Shown in pieces: positions 52,302 to 62,159 of a stretch of 64,000 nt of DNA. The number at the start of each line of letters is the position of its first letter. Position 1 is the stretch's first letter. The position numbers and the translations under genes are program-made. The stretch covers positions 186,001-250,000 of the forward strand of contig NZ_ML769302.1 in assembly GCF_009720385.1 (NCBI RefSeq), in the 5' to 3' direction. Below the pieces are notes generated by a model. That model was not told the origin of the DNA. It made no database searches and worked only from the letters and a program-made list of their open reading frames with translations. This DNA is from Catellatospora vulcania (GTDB lineage Bacteria; Actinomycetota; Actinomycetes; Mycobacteriales; Micromonosporaceae).

Positions 52302-53020
52302 TTCGCCGCCTCCTTCGAGGGAGTCGGGATGGGCGTGTTGATGTCGAAACCGGCCGGGCTGATCCCGTGCTGCTGCGCCAGGCGCACGCCGCGCAGCGTG
52401 GAGTCGCCCGCCGGGCCGTCGGCGACCGCGCCCTCGCGCTCGTCGGCGAAGCCCGCCAGCTGCAGGGCCGTCTCCTTCAACGAGCACAGCCGCGCGCCGC
52501 GGGTCGGCATCGGCCGCTGCCCGGACTTGAGCTTGCCGACCACGTCGAGCGCGCTCTCCGGGGTCACGTTGTCGAAGAAGTCGTAGTTGACGGTGAGCAC
52601 CGGGCCGTAGTCGCACGCGGCGAGGCACTCGGCGTGCTCCAGCGTGATCTTGCCGTCCTCGGTGGTCTCGTCGTGGCCGACGCCCAGGGTCTCCGACAGG
52701 GTGTCGTAGACCTCCTGCCCGCCGAGCACGTTGCACATGGTGTTGGTGCAGACGCTGACCAGGTACTCACCGGTCGGGCGGCGCTTGTACATGGTGTAGA
52801 AGGTGGCGACCGCGCCGACCTGGGCCTTGGTCAGGCCCAGCTGCTCGGCGCAGAACGCGACACCGGCCGGGGACACGTAGCCCTCGACCGACTGGACCAG
52901 GTGCAGCATCGGCAGCAGTGCCGAGCGCTCCTTGCCTTCCGGGTAGCGCGTGACGATCTCCCGCGCCCGCTCCCGGGTCTGCTGGTCGAACACGTCCACC
53001 GACTGCTGCGGCGCTGTCAT
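52298..53020 (-). CDS. nuoE: NADH-quinone oxidoreductase subunit E (2Fe-2S)
   Basis: This 240-residue thioredoxin-like 2Fe-2S subunit has cluster ligands in VCTNTMC near residues 90-96 and [10 protein letters not shown] near 132-141. A C-terminal tail of about 70 residues beyond the usual domain is seen. Its ATG overlaps the nuoD stop by 4 bases. Confidence 0.96.
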   Translation of the reverse strand: MTAPQQSVDVFDQQTRERAREIVTRYPEGKERSALLPMLHLVQSVEGYVSPAGVAFCAEQLGLTKAQVGAVATFYTMYKRRPTGEYLVSVCTNTMCNVLGGQEVYDTLSETLGVGHDETTEDGKITLEHAECLAACDYGPVLTVNYDFFDNVTPESALDVVGKLKSGQRPMPTRGARLCSLKETALQLAGFADEREGAVADGPAGDSTLRGVRLAQQHGISPAGFDINTPIPTPSKEAAK

Positions 53021-54345
53021 CGGTCACACCCACCCATCACCGGGTCGAGGCTGGCCCCACCCGCGATCACGTCTGCCAGCAGGCCGCCCTCGGCCATGGC
53101 CGGAATTGCCTGCAGGTTCACGAAGCTCGGCTCCCGCATGTGCACCCGGAACGGCCGGGTGCCCCCATCCGAGATCACGTGCGCGCCCAGCTCGCCGCGC
53201 GGGCCCTCGATCGGCACGTACACCTGGCCGGCCGGGACCCGGAAGCCCTCGGTGACCAGCTTGAAGTGGTGGATCAGGGACTCCATGGACTGGCCCATGA
53301 TGTGCGCCACGTGCTCCAGCGAGTTGCCCAGGCCGTCGGTGCCGAGCGCGAGCTGCGCGGGCCACGCGATCTTCCGGTCCTCGACCATGACCGGGCCGGG
53401 CTTGAGCCGGTCCAGCGCCTGCTCGATGATCTTCAGCGACTCGCGCATCTCGGCCAGCCGGACCAGGTAGCGCGCGAACACGTCACCCTCCGGCTGGGTC
53501 GGCACGTCGAAGTCGTAGGTCTCGTAGCCGCAGTACGGCATGGTCTTGCGCAGGTCCCAGGCCAGGCCCGAGCTGCGCAGCACCGGGCCGGTGACGCCGA
53601 GCGCCACGCAGCCGGTGACGTCCAGCACCGCGACGCCCTTGGTGCGCGCGGTCCAGATCGGCTGGCCGGACAGCAGGTCCTCGTACTCCTTGATGCGCTT
53701 GGGCATGAAGTCGAGGAACTCGCGGATCTTCACGATCGCGGTGTCCGGCACGTCCTGGGCGACGCCGCCCGGACGCACGTAGGCCATGTTCATGCGCAGA
53801 CCGGTGATCATCTCGAAGATGTCGAGGATGAACTCACGCTCGCGGAAGCCGTAGATCATCATCGACAGCGCGCCGAGCTCCATACCCGTGGTGGCGAGCC
53901 ACACCAGGTGCGAGGAGATCCGGTTGAGCTCCATCATCAGCACGCGGATGGTGTTCGCGCGCTCGGTGATCTGGTCCTCGATGCCCAGCAGCTTCTCCAC
54001 CGCGAGGCTGTACGCCGTCTCGTTGAAGATCGGCGCGAGGTAGTCCATGCGCGTCACGAACGTGGAGCCCTGCGTCCAGGTGCGGTACTCCATGTTCTTC
54101 TCGATGCCCGTGTGCAGGTAGCCGACGACGAGGCGGGCCTCGGTGACGGTCTCGCCCTCCATCTCCAGCACCAGGCGCAGCACGCCGTGCGTGGACGGGT
54201 GCTGGGGGCCCATGTTGACGACGATGCGCTCGTCGTGCATCGGGTCGACGCCCGAGACGATGCTGTCCCAGTCGCCGCCGGTGACCGTGAAGACCTTGCC
54301 CTCGGTCGTCTCGCGCTCCTGCGCGTATCCAGCGTTGCTGCTCAT
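53017..54345 (-). CDS. nuoD: NADH-quinone oxidoreductase subunit D
   Basis: This 442-residue subunit is the homologue of the NiFe-hydrogenase large subunit and forms the quinone pocket with NuoB. The quinone-contact loop [13 protein letters not shown] lies near residues 46-58. ATG 54345 gives the usual length and overlaps the nuoC stop (ATGA). Confidence 0.97.
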   Translation of the reverse strand: MSSNAGYAQERETTEGKVFTVTGGDWDSIVSGVDPMHDERIVVNMGPQHPSTHGVLRLVLEMEGETVTEARLVVGYLHTGIEKNMEYRTWTQGSTFVTRMDYLAPIFNETAYSLAVEKLLGIEDQITERANTIRVLMMELNRISSHLVWLATTGMELGALSMMIYGFREREFILDIFEMITGLRMNMAYVRPGGVAQDVPDTAIVKIREFLDFMPKRIKEYEDLLSGQPIWTARTKGVAVLDVTGCVALGVTGPVLRSSGLAWDLRKTMPYCGYETYDFDVPTQPEGDVFARYLVRLAEMRESLKIIEQALDRLKPGPVMVEDRKIAWPAQLALGTDGLGNSLEHVAHIMGQSMESLIHHFKLVTEGFRVPAGQVYVPIEGPRGELGAHVISDGGTRPFRVHMREPSFVNLQAIPAMAEGGLLADVIAGGASLDPVMGGCDR

Positions 54346-54973
54346 CGGTAAGCCCTCCGGCTGTCGGGCGGCGGGATCTCGGCGCCCTTGTACTCGACCG
54401 GCACGCCGCCCAGCGGGTAGTCCTTGCGCTGCGGGTGGCCGTCCCAGTCGTCCGGCATGAGGATTCGGGTCAGGTTCGGGTGGCCGTCGAAGACGATGCC
54501 GAACATGTCGTACGTCTCGCGCTCCTGCCAGTCCGCGGTCGGGTAGACCGAGGTGACGCTGGGCAGGTGCGGGTCGGCCGCGGTGACCGCGCACTCCAGC
54601 CGGATGCGGCGGCGGTAGGTCATCGAGGTGAGGTGGTACACCGCGTGCAGGCGGCGCTCCTCGGCGATGTAGTCCACGCCGGACACCGACGAGCACAGCT
54701 CGTAGCGCAGCGACAGGTCGTCGCGCAGGATCTGGCACACCTCGGCGATCTTCGCCGGGACGATGTGCAGGGTCAGCTCGCCGCGGTCGATGACGACCCG
54801 CTCGATCGCGTCGGCGAAGCCCGGGTAGGCCTCCTCCAGCGCGTCGACGACCTCGTCGTACCAGCCGCCCAGCGGCCGCTGCGCGTCGAGCTGCACCGGC
54901 CGCTTGCGGACCAGGCCGCCCATGCCGGAGGTGTCACCGGTGCCGGTGACGCCGAAAAGTCCTTCAGGCTGAG

Positions 54974-54977
<4 letters not shown>
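54342..54977 (-). CDS. nuoC: NADH-quinone oxidoreductase subunit C
   Basis: This 211-residue peripheral-arm subunit has the family signature in [27 protein letters not shown] near residues 155-181. GTG 54977 overlaps the nuoB stop as GTGA, and the N-terminal 30 residues are low-complexity as in related actinobacteria. Confidence 0.96.
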
Positions 54978-55630
<653 letters not shown>

Positions 55631-55631
55631 G

Positions 55632-56000
55632 TCAGTCCCAATCCAGGCCGCCGCGGCGCCATACGTAGGCGTACGCGACGAACACCGTGCCGATGAACAG
55701 AAGCATCTCGACGAAGACGAACCACCCCTGGAAGTTGTCGAAGGTGACAGCCCAGGGGTAGAGGAAGATGATTTCGATGTCGAAGACGATGAAGAGCATC
55801 GCGGTCAAGTAGAACTTGATCGGGAAGCGCCCGCCGCCGATCGGCTGCGGGGTCGGCTCGATGCCGCACTCATAGGCGTCGAGCTTCGCCTTGTTGAAGC
55901 GGCGGGGTCCGATGAAGGGCGCGGCCGTGACCGAGAAAAGCCCGAAGGCCGCGGCCAGCGCGAAGAGCCCAACGATGGGCACGTACGCGGAGAGCGACAC
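55632..56000 (-). CDS. nuoA: NADH-quinone oxidoreductase subunit A
   Basis: This 122-residue, three-helix membrane subunit is the first gene of the operon. It has the cysteine-bearing loop [11 protein letters not shown] near residues 41-51 and the acidic [11 protein letters not shown] helix near 72-82. The start is GTG 56000, with AAGGA about 9 bases upstream. A 78-base gap separates it from the upstream reductase gene. Confidence 0.96.
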   Translation of the reverse strand: MSLSAYVPIVGLFALAAAFGLFSVTAAPFIGPRRFNKAKLDAYECGIEPTPQPIGGGRFPIKFYLTAMLFIVFDIEIIFLYPWAVTFDNFQGWFVFVEMLLFIGTVFVAYAYVWRRGGLDWD

Positions 56001-56078
56001 CTGCCTACGTCCTTTCTTCCCGGTTGATTAGTGTTTCGCCTGCTTGCAGCTCGGATATGATCCTCGCCCCGCGGCCCG

Positions 56079-57347
56079 CTACACCGCGGGTGCCACGCGG
56101 GACATGGCATTGATGATCCGGTCCATGGAGTCCCCACCCCGCGGATCGGTGAGATTCGCCAGCAGCTTGAGCACGAACCGCATGAGCGTCGGGTGCGGCA
56201 TGCCGTGCTTCGTCGCCACCTTCATGATCTGCGGATTGCCGATCAGCTTCACGAAGATCCCGCCGATTCGGTAGTAACCGCCGAACCGGCGCTTGAGCTC
56301 CGCCGGGTAGGCCTGCAGGGCCAGCTCCCGGGCCGGGCCCGCTGGGCGCGCGAGGGCCTGGATCAGGACCTCCGCCGCCAGCTGGCCGGACTCCATCGCG
56401 TACGCGATGCCCTCGCCGTTGAAGGGGTTGACCATGCCGCCCGAGTCGCCCACCAGCATCATGCCCCGGGTGTAGTGGGGCGTGCGGTTGAACCCCATCG
56501 GCAGCGCCGCGCCGAGGATCTTGCCGTCGGCGTTGGCCTCGTTCAGGCCCCACTCCTCGGGCGTGCTGCCGATCCAGTCGGTGAGCATGTTCCGGTAGTT
56601 CGTCGCCTGGTAGGCCTTCGACGAGTTCAGCACGCCCAGGCCGACGTTCACGCGGCCGTCGCCGAGGCCGAAGATCCAGCCGTAGCCCGGCAGCTGGGCT
56701 GCGCCCGCCTCGCGGCTGCGCAGTTCGAGCCAGGACTCCAGGTAGTCGTCGTTCGCCTTGACCGGGCAGTGGTAGTAGCGGCGCACCGCGACGCCCATCG
56801 GGCGGTCCTCGCGCTTGGCCATGCCCAGCGCCAGCGCGAACCGGCCGGACACGCCGTCGGCGGCCACCACCAGGTGCGAGCGCAGCGTCTTGTCGCCTTC
56901 GGGGGTGCGCACCTCGACGCCGACCACGCGGCCGTCAGTGTCCAGCACCGGCCCGGTCACGTTGTGGCCGGTCCGCAGGTCGGCGCCCGCGGCGACGGCG
57001 CGCTGGGCGAGCATGTCGTCGAAGTCCATGCGGGTGCGCACGAGGCCGAAGTCGGGGAAGCTGGCCAGGTCGGGCCAGTCCAGCTCCAGCCGGACGCCGC
57101 CGCCGATGACGCGCAGGCCCTTGTTGTGCAGCCAACCGGCCTCGGGGCTCACGTCCACGCCCATGTCGATCAGCTGCTTGACCGCGCGCGGGGTCAGCCC
57201 GTCGCCGCAGACCTTCTCCCGCGGGAACTCGGTCTTCTCCAGCAGCAGCACCTTCGCACCATGCTTGGCAAGGTGATAGGCGGCGGCGGAGCCACCGGGA
57301 CCGGCTCCAACGACGATCACATCCGCATCGACATCGGTCGGTGTCAT
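56079..57347 (-). CDS. Geranylgeranyl-reductase-family FAD oxidoreductase
   Basis: This 422-residue flavoprotein of the digeranylgeranyl/menaquinone reductase family saturates isoprenoid double bonds, here plausibly in the menaquinone side chain given its place directly before nuoA. The FAD-binding GAGPGGSAAAYHLAKHG lies near residues 14-30, CGDGLTPRA near 48-56, and GDSGGMVNPFNGEGI near 299-313. ATG 57347 is chosen for its GGAGG site 5 bases upstream; the longer frame would put that site inside the gene. A TAACG-CT-CGTTA dyad lies 20 bases before the start. Confidence 0.88.
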   Translation of the reverse strand: MTPTDVDADVIVVGAGPGGSAAAYHLAKHGAKVLLLEKTEFPREKVCGDGLTPRAVKQLIDMGVDVSPEAGWLHNKGLRVIGGGVRLELDWPDLASFPDFGLVRTRMDFDDMLAQRAVAAGADLRTGHNVTGPVLDTDGRVVGVEVRTPEGDKTLRSHLVVAADGVSGRFALALGMAKREDRPMGVAVRRYYHCPVKANDDYLESWLELRSREAGAAQLPGYGWIFGLGDGRVNVGLGVLNSSKAYQATNYRNMLTDWIGSTPEEWGLNEANADGKILGAALPMGFNRTPHYTRGMMLVGDSGGMVNPFNGEGIAYAMESGQLAAEVLIQALARPAGPARELALQAYPAELKRRFGGYYRIGGIFVKLIGNPQIMKVATKHGMPHPTLMRFVLKLLANLTDPRGGDSMDRIINAMSRVAPAV

Positions 57348-57367
57348 GCTCACCTCCACCTCGGCCT

Positions 57368-57379
57368 TAACGCTCGTTA
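57368..57379. promoter_or_regulatory. TAACG-CT-CGTTA dyad before the reductase gene
   Basis: The 12-base palindrome TAACGCTCGTTA lies 20 bases upstream of the reductase ATG. The form is that of a TetR-family operator, and its position in or just before the mRNA leader suits repression. No TetR gene is in the window. Confidence 0.4.
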
Positions 57380-57443
57380 GGGGCTCGTGAAAGTCTTCAC
57401 AAGCTAGTCCGGCGTGCAGTCTAGAACTGCGCCGGGACCCCCT

Positions 57444-57462
57444 ACTGGTTAGGTGAACCTAA
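57444..57462. promoter_or_regulatory. Candidate iron box (IdeR/DmdR-type)
   Basis: The stretch ending in TTAGGTGAACCTAA (57449-57462) matches the 19-base IdeR/DmdR consensus at about 14 positions, with the right-hand 14 bases matching at 12. It lies between the divergent reductase and surface-protein genes and could control either. Confidence 0.4.
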
Positions 57463-57609
57463 GTGCAGTACCGGGGCACCCTGCGCGCTGTTTCCGAAAT
57501 GTCCCCCCAATCAGGTCGAGACATTCATGCATACCCCTGTTTGACATGCTCTGACCAGGTCATTTACGATTCGCGCCGCACCCACACCCCTGTCACCTGG
57601 AGTTCCACC

Positions 57610-58605
57610 GTGCCCGTCGCACCCCGACGCCGGATCGCCACCGCGATCGGCGCCGCCGCCCTCGCCCCGCTGGCCGCGATGGCGCTGGCCGGTCCCGCCA
57701 ACGCCGAGCCCACCCCCGCTCCGGCCGCCGCCCCCGCCAAGCCCCGCGACATCTCGCTGTCCGTGACGCCCGCCACCACGAAGATCAAGGTCGGTGAGAC
57801 GGCCAAGTTCACGCTGACCGTCAAGAACCACGGCTCGGCGAACGCGAAGGAGCCCTACTACGGCTTCCTCACCTCCCCCGGTGTCGACGTGGTCACCGCT
57901 CCCGGCGAGTGCACCGAGTACGACGCGTCCGAGGTCGATCTGGACGAGGCCACGGTCGGCTCGTACTTCGACTGCGTGCTCGCGTCGCTCAACGCCGGCG
58001 CGACCGTCACCCGGCAGGTCACGGTCAAGCTCACCGAGAACTCCGAGCAGGGCATGTGGTTCTTCGCCGACGACTGGGCCTACGAGAGCAACGACGAGCT
58101 GGACGACAACCCGGACAACAACCAGACCGGCGTGACGATCCTGTCGAACGGAACGGCCCCGACGCCGACCCCGTCCGCTTCGGCGTCCCCGTCGACGTCC
58201 GCCTCCCCGTCGATGTCGGCCTCGCCGTCCGCGTCGGCGAGCCCTTCCACGTCGCCGAGCACGTCCACCGGCCCGTCGGCGTCGCCGTCGACCAGCGTGA
58301 GCCCTTCGGCCAGCGTGAGCCCCTCGGCCAGCGTGAGCCCCTCGGCGACGGTGAGCCCTCCGGTCGGCGTCAGCCCTTCGGCGAGCGCGAGCCCGTCGAA
58401 CAGTGCCGGCCCGTCAGCGAGCGTCTCGCCGTCGGCCACCGGCAGCGCCACGGCCTCCGGCGCTCCGACCTCCGCCGCCCCCGGGACGGGGACCGGGCAG
58501 CTGCCGCTGACCGGCACCAAGATCTACACGATGGCCGGCATGGGCGCCGCGGTCCTGCTCGCCGGCGCGATCCTGATGCTGATCGGCCGCCGCCGCCGCG
58601 CCTGA
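57610..58605 (+). CDS. LPXTG-type cell-wall-anchored protein with Ser/Pro stalk
   Basis: This 331-residue surface protein has a signal peptide with RRR and cleavage near PANA-EP. A beta-sandwich-like domain of about residues 45-180 (SVTPATTKIKVGETAKFTLTVKN) is followed by a Ser/Pro/Ala-repeat stalk at about 185-290 made of SPSAS/SVSPSA units. The sorting signal is LPLTG, then a hydrophobic helix and RRRRA. A class E/F-type sortase would be expected to anchor it. GTG 57610 is chosen because the signal peptide starts there. The ligand is unknown. Confidence 0.8.
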   Translation: MPVAPRRRIATAIGAAALAPLAAMALAGPANAEPTPAPAAAPAKPRDISLSVTPATTKIKVGETAKFTLTVKNHGSANAKEPYYGFLTSPGVDVVTAPGECTEYDASEVDLDEATVGSYFDCVLASLNAGATVTRQVTVKLTENSEQGMWFFADDWAYESNDELDDNPDNNQTGVTILSNGTAPTPTPSASASPSTSASPSMSASPSASASPSTSPSTSTGPSASPSTSVSPSASVSPSASVSPSATVSPPVGVSPSASASPSNSAGPSASVSPSATGSATASGAPTSAAPGTGTGQLPLTGTKIYTMAGMGAAVLLAGAILMLIGRRRRA

Positions 58606-58609
58606 CGCG

Positions 58610-58679
58610 CCAAGATCTGTTTTTGTGGACGCTGGACGCCCCTAGAGGGGCAGCAGGCGTCCACAAAAACAGATCTTGG
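58610..58679. repeat. Long palindrome after the LPXTG gene
   Basis: Perfect 23-bp arms (58610-58632 with 58657-58679) enclose a 24-base centre that itself contains GCCCCT-AG-AGGGGC. The arms include a T5 run. The left arm begins 4 bases after the stop codon, so it can serve as terminator, but the length suggests a palindromic repeat element. It shares the GATCTTGG edge with the hairpin at 60831-60891. Confidence 0.65.
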
Positions 58680-58729
58680 TGACTCGCCGCCCCATCCGGC
58701 GCGTTCCGGAGCGGCGCTCCGATCGTCGC

Positions 58730-58890
58730 GGCCCGGCAGGTTGACGACGGATCCCGGCCCCACCTGCGGCCCGGCAGGATGAATGCGAAGCTCCCGGGCC
58801 CACCCGCCGCAGCCCGGCAGGCTGACGGCCGGCACCGGGGCCCACCCCCACGGCCCGGCAGGCTCACGACGGCCTCCGGGCCCACCCGCT
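58730..58890. repeat. Four imperfect 38-43-base tandem repeats
   Basis: Four units begin (G/A)GCCCGGCAGG at about 58730, 58768, 58811 and 58852 and each ends near CCGGGCCCACC. Spacing varies from 38 to 43 bases, and no frame is kept open through them in a convincing way. Confidence 0.6.
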
Positions 58891-58916
58891 CGGGCAAGAC
58901 AGGTGGGTGGCGAGGT

Positions 58917-59132
58917 TCAGGTGGAGTCGCCCGTTGGTCGCTCCTCGCGGAGCGCGGTCGCCTCGGCAGGCGCGGGTTCGGCAGGCGCGGGTTCGGCAGG
59001 CACGGGTTCACGGACGCTGGCGCGGCGGATCGCCGCACGGCGAGCCGCCTCCTCCAGGTCCGCGACGCGCACCGGTGGTTCGCCGTAACCGCCGCCGAGG
59101 ACGCCGATCACCGCGCTCTCGTCGTATCCCAT
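58917..59132 (-). CDS. Small hypothetical protein with PAEPA repeats
   Basis: A 71-codon frame begins MGYDESAVIGVLGGG and ends REERPTGDST. The DNA carries three exact or near-exact 15-base units (58963-59007) encoding PAEPA repeats. No SD or family is recognised. The first half has a plausible soluble-protein composition, so this may be a real small gene upstream of menG's end, but support is weak. Confidence 0.4.
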   Translation of the reverse strand: MGYDESAVIGVLGGGYGEPPVRVADLEEAARRAAIRRASVREPVPAEPAPAEPAPAEATALREERPTGDST

Positions 59133-59181
59133 GCACTGATCGTCCGGCGGGCGGACGCGCCCTGTCCGGCGAACGCGCGGA

Positions 59182-59877
59182 TCAGGCGGGCTTGAAGGCC
59201 CTGTGCAGCGCCACGATGCCGCCGGTCAGGTTGCGGTACTTCACCTGCGACCAGGAGTTCTCTCCAATGATCTTGGCGAACTCGTTCTGGTTGGGCCAGG
59301 CCCGGATGGACTCGGCGAGGTAGACGTACGCCTCGGGGTTGCTGGCCACCTTGCGGGCCACCGCGGGCAGTGAGCGCATCAGGTACTGCAGGTACACGGT
59401 GCGGAACGCGCCGTTGACGGGGTGCGAGAACTCGCAGATCACCAGGCGGCCGCCCGGCTTGGTGACCCGGGCCAGCTCACGCAGCGCGGCCGGGGTGTTC
59501 GCCACGTTGCGGATGACGAACGACGTGGTCACCGCGTCGAAGGTCGCGTCGGGGAAGGGCAGCGCCAGCGCGTCCCCGGCGACCAGCGGGACGTGCGGCC
59601 GGTCGCGGCGGCCCACCGCCAGCATGCCCAGGGACAGGTCGACGCCGACCACGTACGCCCCCGAGCGGGCCAGCTCCTCGGTGGAGACACCGGTGCCCGC
59701 GCCCAGGTCGAGCACCTTCTCGCCGCGCTTGAGGCCCAGCGCGGACCGGGTGGCGCGACGCCAGCCCTTGTCCTGGCCGAACGACAGCACGGAGTTGGTC
59801 TTGTCGTACTTCTCCGCGACGCCGTCGAACATGGCGGCGATCTCGTACGGCTCTTTATCCAGGTCTGCGCGGCTCAC
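59182..59877 (-). CDS. menG: Demethylmenaquinone methyltransferase
   Basis: This 231-residue SAM-dependent methyltransferase performs the last step of menaquinone synthesis. Motif [17 protein letters not shown] lies near residues 49-64, and the UbiE/MenG signatures are [25 protein letters not shown] near 16-40 and [15 protein letters not shown] near 190-204. GTG 59877 (MSRADL) fits family length. It sits near mqnC, the reductase gene and nuo, all menaquinone-related. Confidence 0.92.
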   Translation of the reverse strand: MSRADLDKEPYEIAAMFDGVAEKYDKTNSVLSFGQDKGWRRATRSALGLKRGEKVLDLGAGTGVSTEELARSGAYVVGVDLSLGMLAVGRRDRPHVPLVAGDALALPFPDATFDAVTTSFVIRNVANTPAALRELARVTKPGGRLVICEFSHPVNGAFRTVYLQYLMRSLPAVARKVASNPEAYVYLAESIRAWPNQNEFAKIIGENSWSQVKYRNLTGGIVALHRAFKPA

Positions 59878-59932
59878 AATCGCCACTCTGCCAAACGCCG
59901 TCCGGGCGCGCTGCGGCGGCCGCCACACTGCG

Positions 59933-60739
59933 CTACCGGATCACCTGTGTGGCGTCCATGTCGTCGCCGCCGTCGTCGTCGTCACGACCGGCGCGCACCC
60001 GCCACAGGTACACCGCGCCGCCCAGCCCGACCAGGCCGAGCAGCACGATCCCGAAGCCGACCAGCATCATCCCGCTGAGCGTGGCGTCGCCGGACTCCCC
60101 GGCCTCCGACGGCTCGGCCACGACCGGCTCGGTCGACTCGTCGGCGCTCGGCTCGTCCGTCGTCTCGGGCGTCTCGCTCGGGGTCGCGGACGGGCTGGCC
60201 GACGGCGACGCGGAGGGTGACGGCTTCGCCGACGGCTTGGGCGAGGCGCTCGGCAGCGGCTTGGTGACGCCGTTGAGCACGATGTTCGTGGCGTTGTTCG
60301 CCTTCTTCGGATCGCATTCGCAGGCCGCACTGAATGCGCCGGGCGCGATGATCTTGCCCTCGATCCGCAGGTCGAGGTTCCGGTAGACGACCACGCCGGG
60401 CTGGAGGACGATCGCCCCCCGCCAATCGGCCCCGAGCTGGCAGCGGGCCGTCGTGCGAGAGGCGTTGAACTCGCAGTTCGTCCCGCCGTTCGCCCGGACG
60501 ATCACCGCACCCGCGGGGGCACGGTAGGCGAGCGTCACCGACTTGCCGCCGATCGGGTCGGGCCCGAGATTGGCGATGCCCACGGGCACGCTCACGGTCT
60601 GCCCGACGTCGCCCTGGCGGCCGTCCCTGGACTGCGCCGCGAGATCCGAGCCGGCCGCCCAGGCGGGCGACGCGACGAGGCCGAGCCCGGCGAGCAGTGC
60701 CGTCAGCACCGTCGCAAGCCTGATCACGTGCCGTTCCAT
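59933..60739 (-). CDS. Secreted membrane-anchored Ser/Pro-stalk protein
   Basis: This 268-residue protein has a signal peptide (cleavage near AWAA), a globular extracellular domain of about residues 32-160 with four cysteines (NCEFN, RCQLG, ACECD), a Ser/Pro/Ala stalk (about 167-200) with [17 protein letters not shown], and a C-terminal helix ([23 protein letters not shown]) followed by an acidic cytoplasmic tail. It lacks an LPXTG motif, unlike the protein at 57610, with which it shares overall layout. The ATG has GGGAGGA about 5-6 bases upstream. Function is unknown. Confidence 0.75.
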   Translation of the reverse strand: MERHVIRLATVLTALLAGLGLVASPAWAAGSDLAAQSRDGRQGDVGQTVSVPVGIANLGPDPIGGKSVTLAYRAPAGAVIVRANGGTNCEFNASRTTARCQLGADWRGAIVLQPGVVVYRNLDLRIEGKIIAPGAFSAACECDPKKANNATNIVLNGVTKPLPSASPKPSAKPSPSASPSASPSATPSETPETTDEPSADESTEPVVAEPSEAGESGDATLSGMMLVGFGIVLLGLVGLGGAVYLWRVRAGRDDDDGGDDMDATQVIR

Positions 60740-60830
60740 CGCCGTCCTCCCACGATTCGCCAACCCTGGACGGTATCCGTGCATCCCCGGACCGGCCCAT
60801 AGGCCGTTCAGTCACGCACAGCGCAGGGGT

Positions 60831-60891
60831 GATCACGAGTTCAGGTCAGGAAGTGCGGTCTGGCCGCGCTTCCTGACCTGAAACAGTGATC
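60831..60891. terminator. Long hairpin after mqnC
   Basis: GATCAC/GTGATC ends (60831-60836 with 60886-60891), a 3x3 internal loop, then 19 further pairs with one T-G (60840-60858 with 60864-60882) enclose loop TCTGG. It starts 15 bases beyond the mqnC stop on the minus strand, so it probably terminates mqnC. Confidence 0.65.
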
Positions 60892-60906
60892 TTGGCTGCT
60901 ACCCGC

Positions 60907-62097
60907 TCAGCGCGCCTCCACCAGCGGCAGCTGCTTGCCCACGCCGCCGCCCGCGATGGCGATGGAGGAGAAGTGGGAGGTCACGCGCTCGTCGGTGGGG
61001 TCGTCGGCCGGGGTCCAGTGGACCTTCATGTGCCGGTAGAGGGTGTCGCGCTGGGCGGGGATGCGGCCGGCGGTGCGGATGAGCTGCACCAGGTCGTGCA
61101 GGTTGGACCGGTGCTTGGCGCCCGCCGAGGAGATGACGTTCTCCTCCAGCATGATCGAGCCCAGGTCGTCCACGCCCATGTGCAGCGCGACCTGGCCCAC
61201 GTCCTTGCCGGTGGTCAGCCAGGACGCCTGCAGGTGCGCCACGTTGTCGAAGAAGAGCCGGGCCACCGCGATGAGGCGCAGGTACTCCAGCGAGGTCGCC
61301 TGCGTACGCCCCTTGAGGTGGTTGTTCTCCGGCTGGTAGGTCCACGGGATGAAGGCGCGGAAGCCCCCGGTGCGGTCCTGCACATCGCGGATCATGGTGA
61401 GGTGCTCGATGCGCTCGGCGTTGGTCTCGCCGGTGCCCATCATCATGGTCGCGGTGGACTCGACGCCGTGCCGGTGCGCCACCTCCATGACCTCCAGCCA
61501 GCGCGCGCCCGACTCCTTGAGCGGGGCGATCGCCTTGCGCGGGCGGTCGGGCAGCATCTCAGCCCCGGCTCCCGCGATGGAGTCGAGCCCGGCCGCCTTG
61601 ATGCGGACGACCGCATCCTCGATGGAGACGCCGGAGACCTTGGCCATGTGCAGGATCTCGCTGGGCCCGATCGAGTGGATCATGAGCTGCGGGTACGCCT
61701 GCTTCACCGAGGAGAACAGGTTCTCGTAGTAGTCCACGCCGTACTCGGGGTGGTGGCCGCCCTGCAGCATCACCTGGGTCGCGCCGAGCTCGACCGCCTC
61801 GCCGCAGCGGCGCAGGATCTCGGCGGTGTCGTGGGTCCAGCCCTCGCTGTGCTTGGGGGCCCGGTAGAAGGCGCAGAACTTGCACGCCGTCACGCACACG
61901 TTGGTGTAGTTGATGTTGCGGTCGATCAGGTACGTGACGACGCCGTCCGGGTAGCGGCGGCGGCGCACCGCGTCCGCGGCCTCGCCGAGCGCGTGGAACG
62001 GCGCGTCGGTGTACAGCAGCAGCGCCTCCTCGGAGCTGATCCGGCCGCCGTCCGCGGCCCGCTGCACGATGCTGTCGATCTCCCGGTTCGCACTCAC
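60907..62097 (-). CDS. mqnC: Cyclic dehypoxanthinyl futalosine synthase
   Basis: This 396-residue radical SAM enzyme of the futalosine pathway to menaquinone cyclises dehypoxanthine futalosine. The cluster-binding CxxxCxxC motif is in NVCVTACKFCAFYR near residues 65-78, followed by the glycine-rich QVMLQGGHHPEYGVDYY near 111-127. The C-terminal half fits the MqnC family. GTG 62097 (MSANREID) gives family length. This gene indicates that the organism uses the futalosine rather than the classical Men route. Confidence 0.93.
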   Translation of the reverse strand: MSANREIDSIVQRAADGGRISSEEALLLYTDAPFHALGEAADAVRRRRYPDGVVTYLIDRNINYTNVCVTACKFCAFYRAPKHSEGWTHDTAEILRRCGEAVELGATQVMLQGGHHPEYGVDYYENLFSSVKQAYPQLMIHSIGPSEILHMAKVSGVSIEDAVVRIKAAGLDSIAGAGAEMLPDRPRKAIAPLKESGARWLEVMEVAHRHGVESTATMMMGTGETNAERIEHLTMIRDVQDRTGGFRAFIPWTYQPENNHLKGRTQATSLEYLRLIAVARLFFDNVAHLQASWLTTGKDVGQVALHMGVDDLGSIMLEENVISSAGAKHRSNLHDLVQLIRTAGRIPAQRDTLYRHMKVHWTPADDPTDERVTSHFSSIAIAGGGVGKQLPLVEAR

Positions 62098-62159
62098 GTC
62101 CCCGAGACTATCGGGTCGCCGCCGTGCCGGAACTGGCTGGTCCGTCACACCAGCGCAGA

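Larger units (their letters stand above)
58606..58916. other. Repeat-filled intergenic stretch
   Basis: These 311 bases contain the palindrome 58610-58679 and the tandem repeats 58730-58890. The intervening bases show nothing recognisable. Confidence 0.6.

Noticed and set aside
58730-58890. CRISPR array
   Set aside because: The units are imperfect and the spacing irregular. There are no unique spacers of constant length and no cas genes.
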